The position numbers were made by a program, and so were the translations under genes. A DNA stretch of 64,000 bases from Methylobacterium sp. Leaf112 (GTDB lineage Bacteria > Pseudomonadota > Alphaproteobacteria > Rhizobiales > Beijerinckiaceae): contig NZ_LMNG01000033.1 of assembly GCF_001423295.1 (NCBI RefSeq), positions 124,001-188,000 on the forward strand. Reading direction: 5' to 3'. Below, piece by piece: positions 18,917 to 29,915 of this stretch; the stretch's first letter is position 1, and every line of letters begins with the position of its first letter. The notes under the pieces were generated by a model, which saw only the letters and a program-made list of their open reading frames with translations, searched no databases and was not told the origin of the DNA.

Positions 18917-18961
18917 GCGTTTCGCTGATGCGGAATGCCGCCATCACAGGAGCGCCGCGCC

Positions 18962-19129
18962 ATGGCCAAGGCCGTCACCGTCAAAGTTAAGCTGATCTCG
19001 ACCGCCGACACGGGCTACTTCTACGTCACGAAGAAGAATTCTCGCACGCAGACCGAGAAGCTCTCCATGAAGAAGTACGACCCCGTCGTGCGTAAGCATG
19101 TCGACTTCAAGGAAACCAAGATCAAGTAA
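18962..19129 (+). CDS. rpmG: 50S ribosomal protein L33
   Basis: The 55-residue basic protein matches L33: N-terminal AKAVTVKVKLISTADTGYFY, then TKKNSRTQTEKLSMKKYDP and C-terminal ETKIK. It has no zinc-binding Cys pairs, so it is the zinc-independent (C-minus) form usual in this group. It is a single gene bounded by hairpins on both sides. An AGGAG site precedes the ATG at 18962. Confidence 0.97.
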   Translation: MAKAVTVKVKLISTADTGYFYVTKKNSRTQTEKLSMKKYDPVVRKHVDFKETKIK

Positions 19130-19158
19130 GCTGATCGCCGCATAGCGCCGGCCATCGG

Positions 19159-19190
19159 GCCGCTTCCCCGCGAGGGGAGGCGGCTTTTTT
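19159..19190 (+). terminator. Rho-independent terminator of rpmG
   Basis: An 11-bp stem (19159-19169 with 19174-19184, one G-T pair) with a GCGA loop is followed directly by six T. It lies 29 bases after the rpmG stop. Confidence 0.9.
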
Positions 19191-19281
19191 GTTGGGCCGC
19201 GGCCAGACTGTCACGGTTGAAGCCGGGCGAGGTTCGGGCGATGGAGGGCGCACAATGCTGCCATTGCCGGAACCCGCATCC

Positions 19282-20664
19282 ATGACTCAGGAATTCGACG
19301 TCGATCTGTTCGTCATCGGCGGCGGCTCCGGCGGTGTGCGAGCCGCCCGCATCGCATCCGGCTACGGCGCGCGGGTCCAACTCGCTGAGGAATACCGGGT
19401 CGGTGGCACCTGCGTGATCCGGGGCTGCGTCCCGAAGAAGCTCATGGTCTATGCCAGCCGGTTCCGCGACGAGTTCGAGGATGCCGCCGGCTTTGGCTGG
19501 ACCGTGCCCGAGCCGCGCTTCGACTGGAGCGTGATGAAACGGCGGCGCGACGCCGAGGTCCTGCGGCTGGAGGGCATCTACGGTACCAATCTGGGCAAGG
19601 CCGGCGTCGAGATCGTGCATGAGCGTGCGGTGATCGAGAATGCCCACACGGTGCGCCTTGCCTCCGGGCGGCGGGTGCGGGCGAAGGTCATCCTCGTCGC
19701 CGTGGGCGCGCATCCGGTGAAAGTCCCGGAGGTGCCGGGCTGCGAGCTCGCCATCACCTCCAACGAGGTCTTCGAGCTGGAAAGCCTGCCGGAACGCATC
19801 CTCGTTGTCGGTGGCGGCTACATCGCGGTGGAGTTCGCCGGCGTGTTCGCGGCGCTCGGCTCGAAGACCACCCTGGCTCATCGCGGCGACCGGCTCCTGC
19901 GCGGCTTCGACGACGAGATCCGCGACGCCCTCGACGAGGCTTACGCCAAGCGCATGGACTTGCGCCTCGGCATCAGCGTCGAGCGCCTGGAGCGCGTCGC
20001 TGGCGGCCTCGGCGTGACCCTGAGCGACTGCACGACGCTCGAGGTGGATCAGGTTCTCTACGCCACGGGCCGGCGCCCGAAGGTAGAAGGCCTTGGGTTG
20101 GAATCCGTCGGGATCACCCTCGACGAGGCCGGGGCGATCCCCGTCGACGCGTTCTCCCAGACCTGCGTGCCTTCGATCTACGCAGTCGGCGACGTGACCG
20201 ACCGCGCGGCGCTGACCCCCATCGCCATTCGCGAAGGCCACGCCTTCGCCGACACGGTGTTCGGGGACAAATCGTGGGCCGTCGATCACGACCTCATCCC
20301 CACGGCCGTGTTCTCGACGCCGGAAATCGGCGTCGTCGGCCACAACGAGAGCACGGCGCGGGAGCGCTACGGAAAGATCGACGTCTACCGGTCGAGCTTT
20401 CGCCCGATGAAGGCGACGCTGTCGGGCCGCGATGAGAAGGTCCTGATGAAAGTGATCGTCGATTGCGCCAGCGACCGGGTGGTCGGCGTCCACATCCTAG
20501 GGCACGATGCCGGCGAGATCATTCAGGCGGTGGGCATCGCGGTCACCATGGGCGCCACCAAGGCTGATTTCGATCGTACCATCGCGGTCCACCCGACCGC
20601 CGGCGAGGAACTCGTCACCATGCGCTCGCCCGTGGTCACCAAGCATCCGGAAGCGGTCGGTTAG
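19282..20664 (+). CDS. gor: Glutathione-disulfide reductase
   Basis: The 460-residue FAD/NADPH oxidoreductase has the FAD motif FVIGGGSGGVRAAR, the redox dithiol GGTCVIRGCVPKKL (family CxxxxC), the nucleotide motif VGGGYIAVEFAG, a basic patch after it (HRGDRLLR) suited to NADPH, and the interface His-Glu of HPTAGEE at the C-terminus. It recycles GSSG to GSH in the cytosol. The ATG at 19282 gives the family length; an ATG at 19256 would add only eight unconserved residues. Confidence 0.95.
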   Translation: MTQEFDVDLFVIGGGSGGVRAARIASGYGARVQLAEEYRVGGTCVIRGCVPKKLMVYASRFRDEFEDAAGFGWTVPEPRFDWSVMKRRRDAEVLRLEGIYGTNLGKAGVEIVHERAVIENAHTVRLASGRRVRAKVILVAVGAHPVKVPEVPGCELAITSNEVFELESLPERILVVGGGYIAVEFAGVFAALGSKTTLAHRGDRLLRGFDDEIRDALDEAYAKRMDLRLGISVERLERVAGGLGVTLSDCTTLEVDQVLYATGRRPKVEGLGLESVGITLDEAGAIPVDAFSQTCVPSIYAVGDVTDRAALTPIAIREGHAFADTVFGDKSWAVDHDLIPTAVFSTPEIGVVGHNESTARERYGKIDVYRSSFRPMKATLSGRDEKVLMKVIVDCASDRVVGVHILGHDAGEIIQAVGIAVTMGATKADFDRTIAVHPTAGEELVTMRSPVVTKHPEAVG

Positions 20665-20778
20665 CGGGGTCGGCGCGCACCTGACGTCGCAGCTGGGAAC
20701 AGGTCGGGTCCGGGGCCGGTTCCCGATAGCACTTTCGAGGGGCGCCTCCCCAGGGCGACCGCGCGAACCGGATATCCC

Positions 20779-23082
20779 ATGACCGACAAGATGGCCGACC
20801 CGAAGATCGAACCCTATACCGGTCCGGCGGGCGGCTGGGGCTCTGCGTCGTCGCTGGCGGAGATCCTGCTGCGCGAGGAGATTCCCGTATCTGGCGCGGC
20901 TTTGCTCCTGAAGCAGAACAAGCCCGACGGGTTCATGTGCACGTCCTGTGCTTGGTCGAAGCCGAAGAAGCCAGCCGCCTTCGAGTATTGCGAGAACGGC
21001 GCCAAAGCGACCGCCTGGGAGCAGACCACGAAGCGCGTCGGACCGGATTTCTTCGCCGCGCACACGGTCACGGAACTCCTGGGATGGACCGACTACGCGC
21101 TGGAGGAGAAGGGCCGTCTCACCCATCCCTTGCGCTACGATCCCGTGAGCGACCGCTACGTTCCGGTCGAATGGGCCGAGGCCTTCGCCGAGATCGGGCG
21201 GGAGTTGCGCGCCTTGGATCCGAAATCCGTGGTCTGCTACGCCTCCGGCCGGGCATCCCTGGAAACCTCGTACATGTACGCGCTGTTCGCGCGGATGTAC
21301 GGCAACAACAACCTGCCTGACTCGTCCAACATGTGCCACGAGCCGACTTCGGTGGGCCTCAAGGCCTCCATCGGTTCGGCCGTCGGCACCACGGTGCTGG
21401 AGGATTTCGAGAGCACCGACCTGATCCTGTTTTTCGGTCAGAACGTCGGCTCAAACGCGCCCCGGATGCTTCACCCCCTGCAGGATGCGCGCAAGCGCCG
21501 GGTGCCGATCGTCACCTTCAACCCGTTGCGCGAGCGCGGACTGGAGCGGTTCACCAACCCGCAATCGCCCGTCGAGATGGTGACCCGCAGCGAGACGCAG
21601 ATCTCGACGCAGTACCATCAGGTCAAGGCCGGCGGTGACATCGCCGCCATCACCGGCATGTGCAAGGCCCTGTTCGCCGCCGACGACGAAGCCAGGGTCG
21701 TGGGTCGCCCGCGAATCCTCGACGTGGCGTTCATCGAGGAGCACACCCATGGGTACGATGCGTTCAAGGCCTATTGCGAGCGCAAGGATTGGGGGACCCT
21801 GGAAGCGCATTCCGGTCTGACGCGAGACGCCATCGAGGCGGCGGCCGCGGCCTACGGCCGGGCGCGCGCCGTCCTTGGCGTCTACGGCATGGGCCTCACC
21901 CAGCACCGCAAGGGCACCGAGGCGGTGCAGATGCTCGTCAACCTCATGCTGCTTCGTGGCAATGTCGGACGCCCCGGCGCTGGCCTCTGTCCGGTACGCG
22001 GTCATTCCAACGTCCAGGGACAGCGCACGGTGGGCATCACCGAGAAGCCCGAACTCGCCCCCCTCGACGCCCTCGCCACCCAATACGGTTTCGAGCCGCC
22101 GCGCGAGAAGGGTCTCAACACCGTCGAGGCCTGCGAAGGCATCGTCGACGGGTCGGTGAAGGCGTTTCTGAGCCTCGGTGGCAATTTCGTCCGCGCCATC
22201 CCGGATACGGTCCGGATGGAGGAGGCGTGGCGGCGCATGCGCCTGACCGTCCAGATCTCGACGAAGCTCAACCGCTCCCACCTCGTCAACGGCAAGGTCG
22301 CCTACATCCTACCCTGCCTCGGCCGCATCGAGATCGATGCGCAGGCCTCCGGCCCGCAGGCCGTGTCCATGGAGGATTCGACCTCGTGTTTCCATGGTTC
22401 GCGCGGCGTGACGAAGCCCGTCAGCGCGCATGTCCGTTCCGAGCCGTGGATCGTCGCCGAACTCGCCAAGGCGACGCTGGCTTCCAATCCCAAGGTGACC
22501 TGGGATGCCTGGGTCGGCGACTACGCCAAGATCCGCGATGCCATCGAGACGACCTATCCGACGGTGTTCCACGACCTGAACGGACGGATGTTCGATCCGG
22601 GTGGCTTGCACAAGCCGATCCCGGCCCGCGAGCGCAAGTGGGAGACGGAGACGGGCAAGGCCAACTTCATCGTGCCGGAGGGCCTCGACGAGAACCCGGA
22701 CATGCCGGCCCGCGGCCCCGACATCCTCGATCTGATGACGCTTCGCTCGAACGACCAGTTCAACACCACGATCTACGGCTACGACGACCGCTTTCGCGGC
22801 GTGAAGGGCACGCGCGCGATCCTGTTCATGAATGCCGGAGACATGGCCCGGATCGGTGTGAAGGATGGCGAGACCGTCGATCTGTCGACGCCGTCCGATG
22901 ACGGCTTCGAGCGATCGGTGAAGGGTCTGCGGGTGATCCAGTACGATATTCCGCCGGGCAATTGTGGTGGTTATTACCCGGAGCTGAACCCGCTGATTCC
23001 GCTCTGGCACCACGACGAACAGGCGAAGACCCCGGCGGCCAAGGCGATCCCAGTGCGGGTCGCGCGCGCTGCCGCGTCTTGA
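20779..23082 (+). CDS. FdhF/YdeP-family molybdopterin oxidoreductase
   Basis: The 767-residue protein belongs to the YdeP branch of the molybdopterin (formate dehydrogenase-like) superfamily. N-terminal Cys54 and Cys57 (MCTSCAWSK) plus the EYCENGAKA Cys fit the family's cluster region. The predicted molybdenum ligand is Cys186 in SSNMCHEPTSVGL, the position held by selenocysteine or Cys in formate dehydrogenases. The C-terminal third contains the dinucleotide-binding region (LRSNDQFNTTIYG). No small subunit, maturation gene or electron partner adjoins it. YdeP is linked to acid resistance in E. coli, but its true substrate is unknown. Confidence 0.9.
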   Translation: MTDKMADPKIEPYTGPAGGWGSASSLAEILLREEIPVSGAALLLKQNKPDGFMCTSCAWSKPKKPAAFEYCENGAKATAWEQTTKRVGPDFFAAHTVTELLGWTDYALEEKGRLTHPLRYDPVSDRYVPVEWAEAFAEIGRELRALDPKSVVCYASGRASLETSYMYALFARMYGNNNLPDSSNMCHEPTSVGLKASIGSAVGTTVLEDFESTDLILFFGQNVGSNAPRMLHPLQDARKRRVPIVTFNPLRERGLERFTNPQSPVEMVTRSETQISTQYHQVKAGGDIAAITGMCKALFAADDEARVVGRPRILDVAFIEEHTHGYDAFKAYCERKDWGTLEAHSGLTRDAIEAAAAAYGRARAVLGVYGMGLTQHRKGTEAVQMLVNLMLLRGNVGRPGAGLCPVRGHSNVQGQRTVGITEKPELAPLDALATQYGFEPPREKGLNTVEACEGIVDGSVKAFLSLGGNFVRAIPDTVRMEEAWRRMRLTVQISTKLNRSHLVNGKVAYILPCLGRIEIDAQASGPQAVSMEDSTSCFHGSRGVTKPVSAHVRSEPWIVAELAKATLASNPKVTWDAWVGDYAKIRDAIETTYPTVFHDLNGRMFDPGGLHKPIPARERKWETETGKANFIVPEGLDENPDMPARGPDILDLMTLRSNDQFNTTIYGYDDRFRGVKGTRAILFMNAGDMARIGVKDGETVDLSTPSDDGFERSVKGLRVIQYDIPPGNCGGYYPELNPLIPLWHHDEQAKTPAAKAIPVRVARAAAS

Positions 23083-23149
23083 GGCGCTCACGCATCCGGC
23101 CTAACCCTTACCCCTCGACGCACCGCTTGGCCTACCCATAACAACCCCC

Positions 23150-23449
23150 ATGGAACAGCACGACGACGCGCACGATCGCCGTCAGGTGATCATCGACCGG
23201 ATGCTGGCGGAGGCATTGCATCCGGTCGACGACTATCGCCTGCCGAGCCACGATGCCCTGCCGCCGGACATGCGCAAGGCGGTGGATACGCTTCTGGCCA
23301 AAGCGGAGGCGCAACGCATGCGCCGCCTGACCTACGAGGATCTCGAGGAGGCTTTGCCACCGCGCGACGTGACGTCAGAGGATCTCGAGGCGATCTTCTG
23401 GATCCTCTCGGAGCACGGAATCGCTATCGAGGACGGCGACGTCGCCTGA
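23150..23449 (+). CDS. Stand-alone sigma-70 region 1.1-like protein
   Basis: The 99-residue protein has a short N-terminal helix and then a segment at about 60-95 (RLTYEDLEEALPPRDVTSED followed by LEAIFWILSEHGIAIED) that matches the layout of region 1.1 of primary sigma factors. No sigma region 1.2, 2, 3 or 4 follows. In RpoD, region 1.1 is an acidic self-inhibitory module sitting in the DNA channel of RNA polymerase. Here it is a free protein, possibly a decoy or regulator of polymerase. It stands between the YdeP-type oxidoreductase and DAHP synthase with no obvious operon link. Confidence 0.8.
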   Translation: MEQHDDAHDRRQVIIDRMLAEALHPVDDYRLPSHDALPPDMRKAVDTLLAKAEAQRMRRLTYEDLEEALPPRDVTSEDLEAIFWILSEHGIAIEDGDVA

Positions 23450-23576
23450 TCCTCAAGCAGGGCAGACCGGTTCCCGGGCTAACTCGCCTCCTGCGAAAAA
23501 CCTCTCTATAAGCCGCGCTTTCCACGCAGCATCGTGTTGCGCGTGAAAGCCGGCCAAGGGGTGGCGGGAGACGATC

Positions 23577-24977
23577 ATGGGTGAGCGTTGGACATCGAAG
23601 ACTGGTTGGACGCCGAAATCTTGGCGCAACCTGCCGATCCAGCAGGTACCGGCCTATCCGGACGCGGCGGCTCTCGAGACGGTCGAGACCCAACTCGCGA
23701 GCTTCCCGCCCCTCGTTTTTGCCGGTGAGGCGCGCAAGCTGAAGTCGGCCCTGGCGCGCGTCTCCACGGGCGAGGCCTTCCTTCTCCAGGGTGGCGATTG
23801 CGCCGAGAGCTTCGACGAGCATTCAGCCGACAATATCCGCGACTTCTTCCGCGTGTTCCTGCAGATGGCCCTCGTCCTGACTTTCGCGGGCGGATCGCCC
23901 GTGGTGAAGGTCGGGCGCATCGCCGGGCAGTTCGCCAAGCCGCGCTCGTCGCCGACCGAGACCCTGGGCGGTGTCAGCCTGCCGAGCTACCGCGGCGACA
24001 TCGTCAACGGCCTCACCTTCACCGAGGAGGCGCGCATTCCCGATCCGCGCCGGCAGTTGGAGGCGTACCGCCAGTCGGCGGCGACGCTCAACCTGCTGCG
24101 CGCCTTCGCCACTGGCGGCTACGCCAACTTGGAGAACTCGCACCGCTGGATGCTGGGCTTCGTGAAGGATTCGCCGCAATCCGCGCGCTACGCCGATTGC
24201 GCCGAGCGGATGACCGAGACCCTCGACTTCATGCGCGCCATCGGAATCAATCCCGAGACGCACCAGGAGGTTCGCACCACGGACTTTTACACCAGTCACG
24301 AGGCCCTGCTGCTTGGCTACGAGGAGGCGCTGACCCGCGTCGATTCCACGAGCGGCGACTGGTACGCCACGTCGGGCCACATGCTGTGGATCGGCGATCG
24401 GACCCGTCAGGCCGACCACGCGCACATCGAGTACGCCCGCGGCATCAAGAACCCCATCGGCCTGAAGTGCGGTCCGTCGATGACGGCCGAGGGTCTGATC
24501 GGACTCATCGACCAATTGAACCCGGGCAACGAGGGCGGTCGCCTGACCCTGATCTGCCGCTTCGGCGCGGACAAGGTCGGCGATCACCTGCCGGGGCTGA
24601 TCCGGGCGGTGGAGCGCGAGGGCCGAAAGGTCGTGTGGGTGTGCGATCCCATGCACGGAAACACCATCTCGGCCGGCGGGTACAAGACCCGTCCGTTCGA
24701 GCGGGTGATGCAGGAGATCGAGAGCTTCTTCGGCATCCATCGCGCCGAGGGGACCATCGCGGGCGGTATTCACCTGGAGATGACCGGCAAGGATGTCACG
24801 GAGTGCACGGGCGGCGCCCGGGCGCTGACGGCCGACGACCTGCAAGACCGCTACCACACCTATTGCGACCCGCGGCTCAACGCGGAGCAGGCCCTGGAAG
24901 TGGCGTTCCTCACCGCCGAGTTGGTGAAGCGTGAGCGCGCCGAGATCGAGCGGCCACGGCTCGACGCGGCCGAATGA
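23577..24977 (+). CDS. aroG: Class II 3-deoxy-7-phosphoheptulonate synthase
   Basis: The 466-residue enzyme condenses phosphoenolpyruvate and erythrose 4-phosphate, the first step of the shikimate pathway. Class II features are clear: LQGGDCAESF near 80, GRIAGQFAKPRSSPTE, the VWVCDPMHGNT metal/PEP region near 360, and GGIHLEMTGKDVTEC. The length is normal for class II. It is a single gene with its own terminator. A likely promoter lies in the CTCTATAAG region near 23510, but no clear -35 could be fixed. Confidence 0.96.
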   Translation: MGERWTSKTGWTPKSWRNLPIQQVPAYPDAAALETVETQLASFPPLVFAGEARKLKSALARVSTGEAFLLQGGDCAESFDEHSADNIRDFFRVFLQMALVLTFAGGSPVVKVGRIAGQFAKPRSSPTETLGGVSLPSYRGDIVNGLTFTEEARIPDPRRQLEAYRQSAATLNLLRAFATGGYANLENSHRWMLGFVKDSPQSARYADCAERMTETLDFMRAIGINPETHQEVRTTDFYTSHEALLLGYEEALTRVDSTSGDWYATSGHMLWIGDRTRQADHAHIEYARGIKNPIGLKCGPSMTAEGLIGLIDQLNPGNEGGRLTLICRFGADKVGDHLPGLIRAVEREGRKVVWVCDPMHGNTISAGGYKTRPFERVMQEIESFFGIHRAEGTIAGGIHLEMTGKDVTECTGGARALTADDLQDRYHTYCDPRLNAEQALEVAFLTAELVKRERAEIERPRLDAAE

Positions 24978-24980
24978 GAA

Positions 24981-25016
24981 AAGGCCCCGCCGGTGAAGCG
25001 GGGCCTTCTTATTTTT
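24981..25016 (+). terminator. Rho-independent terminator of the DAHP synthase gene
   Basis: Perfect 10-bp stem AAGGCCCCGC with GCGGGGCCTT (24981-24990 and 24998-25007), 7-base loop, then TTCTTATTTTTT-like tract. It starts within 4 bases of the stop codon. Confidence 0.92.
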
Positions 25017-25032
25017 TCCCGGTGCGAAATCT

Positions 25033-25119
25033 TTAGTGCAACCAGCCGGTGAAGAAGTAGATGATCAGAATGATCGGCAACGGAATGCCGATCAACCAAA
25101 GCAAACCACCTTTTAGCAT
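25033..25119 (-). CDS. 28-residue hydrophobic membrane peptide
   Basis: The minus strand encodes a 28-residue peptide starting MLKGGLLWLIGIPLPII and ending YFFTGWLH. It is a single membrane helix with a Pro-rich kink and no signal-cleavage site. A GGGAG-type ribosome site lies 9 bases upstream. A strong EcfG-type promoter sits 32-57 bases before the start, so it looks like a genuine stress-induced small protein. Alphaproteobacteria carry many such short membrane peptides (DUF3309-like), but this sequence is not one I can name. Its size puts it below normal gene-calling limits. Confidence 0.75.
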   Translation of the reverse strand: MLKGGLLWLIGIPLPIILIIYFFTGWLH

Positions 25120-25150
25120 GAAGCGACTCCCGAGAAGATATCCACTTTTC

Positions 25151-25176
25151 AACGGGCTGGATCGGGACTCAGTTCC
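25151..25176 (-). promoter_or_regulatory. EcfG (general stress response) promoter
   Basis: On the minus strand GGAAC (25176-25172) is separated by exactly 17 bases from CGTT (25154-25151). This matches the GGAAC-N16/17-CGTT consensus of the alphaproteobacterial stress sigma factor EcfG. It points at the 28-residue membrane peptide. Confidence 0.75.
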
Positions 25177-25209
25177 GGAATCGGCGTCGAGGGGTGGGGA
25201 AGGGTGGCG

Positions 25210-25965
25210 TTAAAGCACCTCTCGCTGTCCCTTACCCCGACGCTCATAATAAAAGGGTATCGGCAGGTACGGGGCGAGATTGCCTGCGACCTGCGCTTCG
25301 ACATCGGCGAGCACGAGGCTCGTGATACGCGGCAGATCGAGGGCACGGGCTTCCGCGAACGTGACCCATACGATTTCCACCAGTTCTGAATCCGCCGTCA
25401 CGACGCCGGGTGCCTCGCCCGCCACAGCCCTGCGGTCAACGGCGAAGAAGCGGGTGTCGAACCGGCGGGGCCGGTTCGGTGGGGTGATGGCGCGGGCCAC
25501 GAGGTGCAGGGCTTCGAGGTCGGGCATGATCCCGGCCTCCCGGAACAACTGCCAAACCCCTTCGGGTGCCGAATCCGGTGGCCCGTACTCGCGAGTGCCG
25601 AGCATCAGGCCGGTTTCTTCGTAGGTCTCCCGGATGGCCGCGAGTGCCAAGGCGCGGCCGAGGCCATGCGAGGCACGCGGCACCTGTGCAGCCAGAGCGT
25701 CGCTGGCACGGGCCGAGAGCGCCCCGGCGACGGGCATGTGCCGGTCACCCGGCTCGATGCGCCCCCCGGGGAACACGAACTTTCCGGGCATGAACGCCAA
25801 CGACGCGTGGCGCCGGCCCATCAGGACCTTCGGCGTCTTCTTCGAGCGATCGAGGATGATGAGGGTGGCAGCGTTGCGGGGCCGCAGGGCGGCTTTCTTC
25901 GCAATCCCCGACCTCGGGGCGTCAGGTTCGTCCGAGGCCGTGCTCGCGAGTGTCGCTGGGTCCAC
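25210..25965 (-). CDS. NUDIX hydrolase
   Basis: The 251-residue protein has an N-terminal strand (ATLIILDRSKKTPKVLMGRR), FVFPGGRIEPGD, a long insertion, then AIRETYEETGLMLG, which completes a Nudix box interrupted as in NUDT19-like acyl-CoA diphosphatases. The substrate is likely a CoA ester or nucleoside diphosphate derivative. The GTG at 25965 is chosen because AAGGAG lies 7 bases upstream; it lies inside the end of the DUF983 gene (stop at 25922), giving a 44-base overlap. The two are probably one transcript together with rnr. Confidence 0.88.
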   Translation of the reverse strand: MDPATLASTASDEPDAPRSGIAKKAALRPRNAATLIILDRSKKTPKVLMGRRHASLAFMPGKFVFPGGRIEPGDRHMPVAGALSARASDALAAQVPRASHGLGRALALAAIRETYEETGLMLGTREYGPPDSAPEGVWQLFREAGIMPDLEALHLVARAITPPNRPRRFDTRFFAVDRRAVAGEAPGVVTADSELVEIVWVTFAEARALDLPRITSLVLADVEAQVAGNLAPYLPIPFYYERRGKGQREVL

Positions 25966-26401
25966 GCTGAAGCTCCTTCGGCGCCGAAACGGCCACGCTC
26001 GGCCCCACGGGTAGCGTGGCGAACCCCCCCATGCCAAGGGCGTATTGCAGGCCGACGACGGCTCCCTTCACCGGCTGGAGCAACGCCAGCGCCGAGGCCA
26101 AGGTGATGAACGGCCAGAAGGTTAGCTGAAACCACAGTGGCACGTCGTAATTCGTCTCGAGTTCGAGGATGAAGTACCCGACGATGTGGCCGATGATGAA
26201 GATGACGACGTAGGGCGGCAGGTCGTCGGCCCGATGGCTGTGCAGAGCAAGGCCGCACGTGTCGCATTCCGGCTGAACCTTGAGGAAGCGCCCGAAGATT
26301 CGGCCCTCCCCACAATGGGGGCAGCGGCCGACAAAGCCGCGCCCCATCGATCTCACGAGGCCCTTGCGTTCGCCAGGGAGGGTCTCGACGCGCGCGGTCA
26401 T
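25922..26401 (-). CDS. DUF983 family membrane protein
   Basis: The 159-residue protein starts with a zinc-ribbon-like Cys set (RCPHCGEGRIFGRFLK then CDTCGLAL) followed by two transmembrane helices (about 65-88 and 95-115: YVVIFIIGHIVGYFILEL, FQLTFWPFITLASALALL). This is the DUF983 layout, of unknown function. The ATG at 26401 matches the family start; an in-frame ATG at 26434 would add 11 residues. It sits between rnr and the NUDIX gene. Confidence 0.88.
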   Translation of the reverse strand: MTARVETLPGERKGLVRSMGRGFVGRCPHCGEGRIFGRFLKVQPECDTCGLALHSHRADDLPPYVVIFIIGHIVGYFILELETNYDVPLWFQLTFWPFITLASALALLQPVKGAVVGLQYALGMGGFATLPVGPSVAVSAPKELQRGPSDTREHGLGRT

Positions 26402-26449
26402 GCGGATTCCATCCTGTGCCTCGGGTCCCCCCAATTTACCCCAACCAAC

Positions 26450-28759
<2,310 letters not shown>

Positions 28760-28917
28760 AGGCTCGGGCTCGCGGCGCGGGCGAAGGGCCCGACACTATA
28801 AGGTCTCGGCCGATCCCGGCGCGGGATCACGGCCTGTGCCCGTAACATGGGCCCGACTCCGCATTCGGGCAACGGCACGGTCGCGCCCCTCAACACGGTT
28901 TCGTCGGCCGCAGGGAA

Positions 28918-29244
28918 TCAGCCCGTGGCGGCCGATCCGCGGATGCGCTCCACCGCCGCGTCGATGTCGAGATCGGGGGCGGCGATTTCCCTGAGGGTGA
29001 ACGGGCATAGGGCCGGCAATCCGAACTCGACTTGACCCTCCGCCTCCCGAAACTCCGGCGCCTCCGCATCACCCACGGCCAGGGTCCACATTCCGTCGAT
29101 CTTGAGGTTTGCGACGGCGGACGGGTCGGCGAGGATACGGGCGTGGCTCTGGCGCGCCTCTTCGCGCCACAGGAGACTGGCGCGGTCGTCCCCCATCAGG
29201 GCCGCCTTCACGAGGCTGGAAAGGAGCGGTCTGACATCGTTCAT
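28918..29244 (-). CDS. Hypothetical protein, 108 residues
   Basis: The frame from ATG 29244 encodes an acidic soluble protein beginning MNDVRPLLSSLVKAALMGDD. It ends with a DIDAAVERIRG helix. No signal peptide, membrane segment or recognisable domain is seen. It follows the FMN reductase gene at 63 bases on the same strand and precedes rnr by 158 bases. It could be a cytosolic accessory of either gene. Confidence 0.65.
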   Translation of the reverse strand: MNDVRPLLSSLVKAALMGDDRASLLWREEARQSHARILADPSAVANLKIDGMWTLAVGDAEAPEFREAEGQVEFGLPALCPFTLREIAAPDLDIDAAVERIRGSAATG

Positions 29245-29307
29245 GGGGTTCGTCCGTTGGCGAAAGCGGGTGCCGGAGGAGGGCAAGCCCCGCGCCAGAC
29301 CGCGATC

Positions 29308-29886
29308 TCAATACGGCGTACCGCCCGCTCGCTTGGCCTGCAGCGCTTCGGCGTACCAGACCAATTCGTCGAGGAAGCGCGAAGCCGCCCGGGTCAGCCA
29401 CGCCTCCTGCGGATTGCCCTCCGCGTCGAGGGCCTTGCCGATGCGCGGGATCGGCAGGAGCGACGGGATGCTCGACGCACCGAGTTCACCCATCATCGCC
29501 CGCAACTGCATCGCCGCCCGCACGCCGCCGTACTGCCCGGCCGAGTAGCAGCAGATCGCCGAAGGCCGCCAGGAATACTCCTCGAGGAAATGGTCGAGGG
29601 TGTTCGACAAAGCCGGTGGGATCGAGTGATTGTACTCGGCCGAGACCACCACGAAGGCATCCGAGCGGCGATAGAGCGTCGCCAGTTCCTCCAGGGCCGG
29701 CGGCGCCGAACCTTTGGGGTATTCCTTGTACATCTTGTCGAGGAGCGGCAGTTGCAACTCGGCCGGATCGACCAGGGGCGCCTCGACGCCGCGCGCCTCC
29801 AGTTGCGCCACCAGGAACCGCGCGGCGCGCAGGCCCTGGCGTTCGGTGCGGACGGAGCCGAGGATCACGGGTATCACGAGGGTCAT
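29308..29886 (-). CDS. NADPH-dependent FMN reductase family protein
   Basis: The 192-residue flavodoxin-like oxidoreductase starts MTLVIPVILGSVRTERQG, where GSVR is the FMN phosphate-binding turn. VVVSAEYNHSIPPALSNTLD is the conserved second FMN loop. The family includes azo/quinone/chromate reductases using NAD(P)H. The reading frame continues upstream across the lipocalin gene, but ATG 29886 is the true start by family length. It lies 29 bases after the lipocalin-like gene. Confidence 0.92.
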   Translation of the reverse strand: MTLVIPVILGSVRTERQGLRAARFLVAQLEARGVEAPLVDPAELQLPLLDKMYKEYPKGSAPPALEELATLYRRSDAFVVVSAEYNHSIPPALSNTLDHFLEEYSWRPSAICCYSAGQYGGVRAAMQLRAMMGELGASSIPSLLPIPRIGKALDAEGNPQEAWLTRAASRFLDELVWYAEALQAKRAGGTPY

Positions 29887-29915
29887 GGCGTGCTCCGGTG
29901 TTGGGTTGGTCCAGG

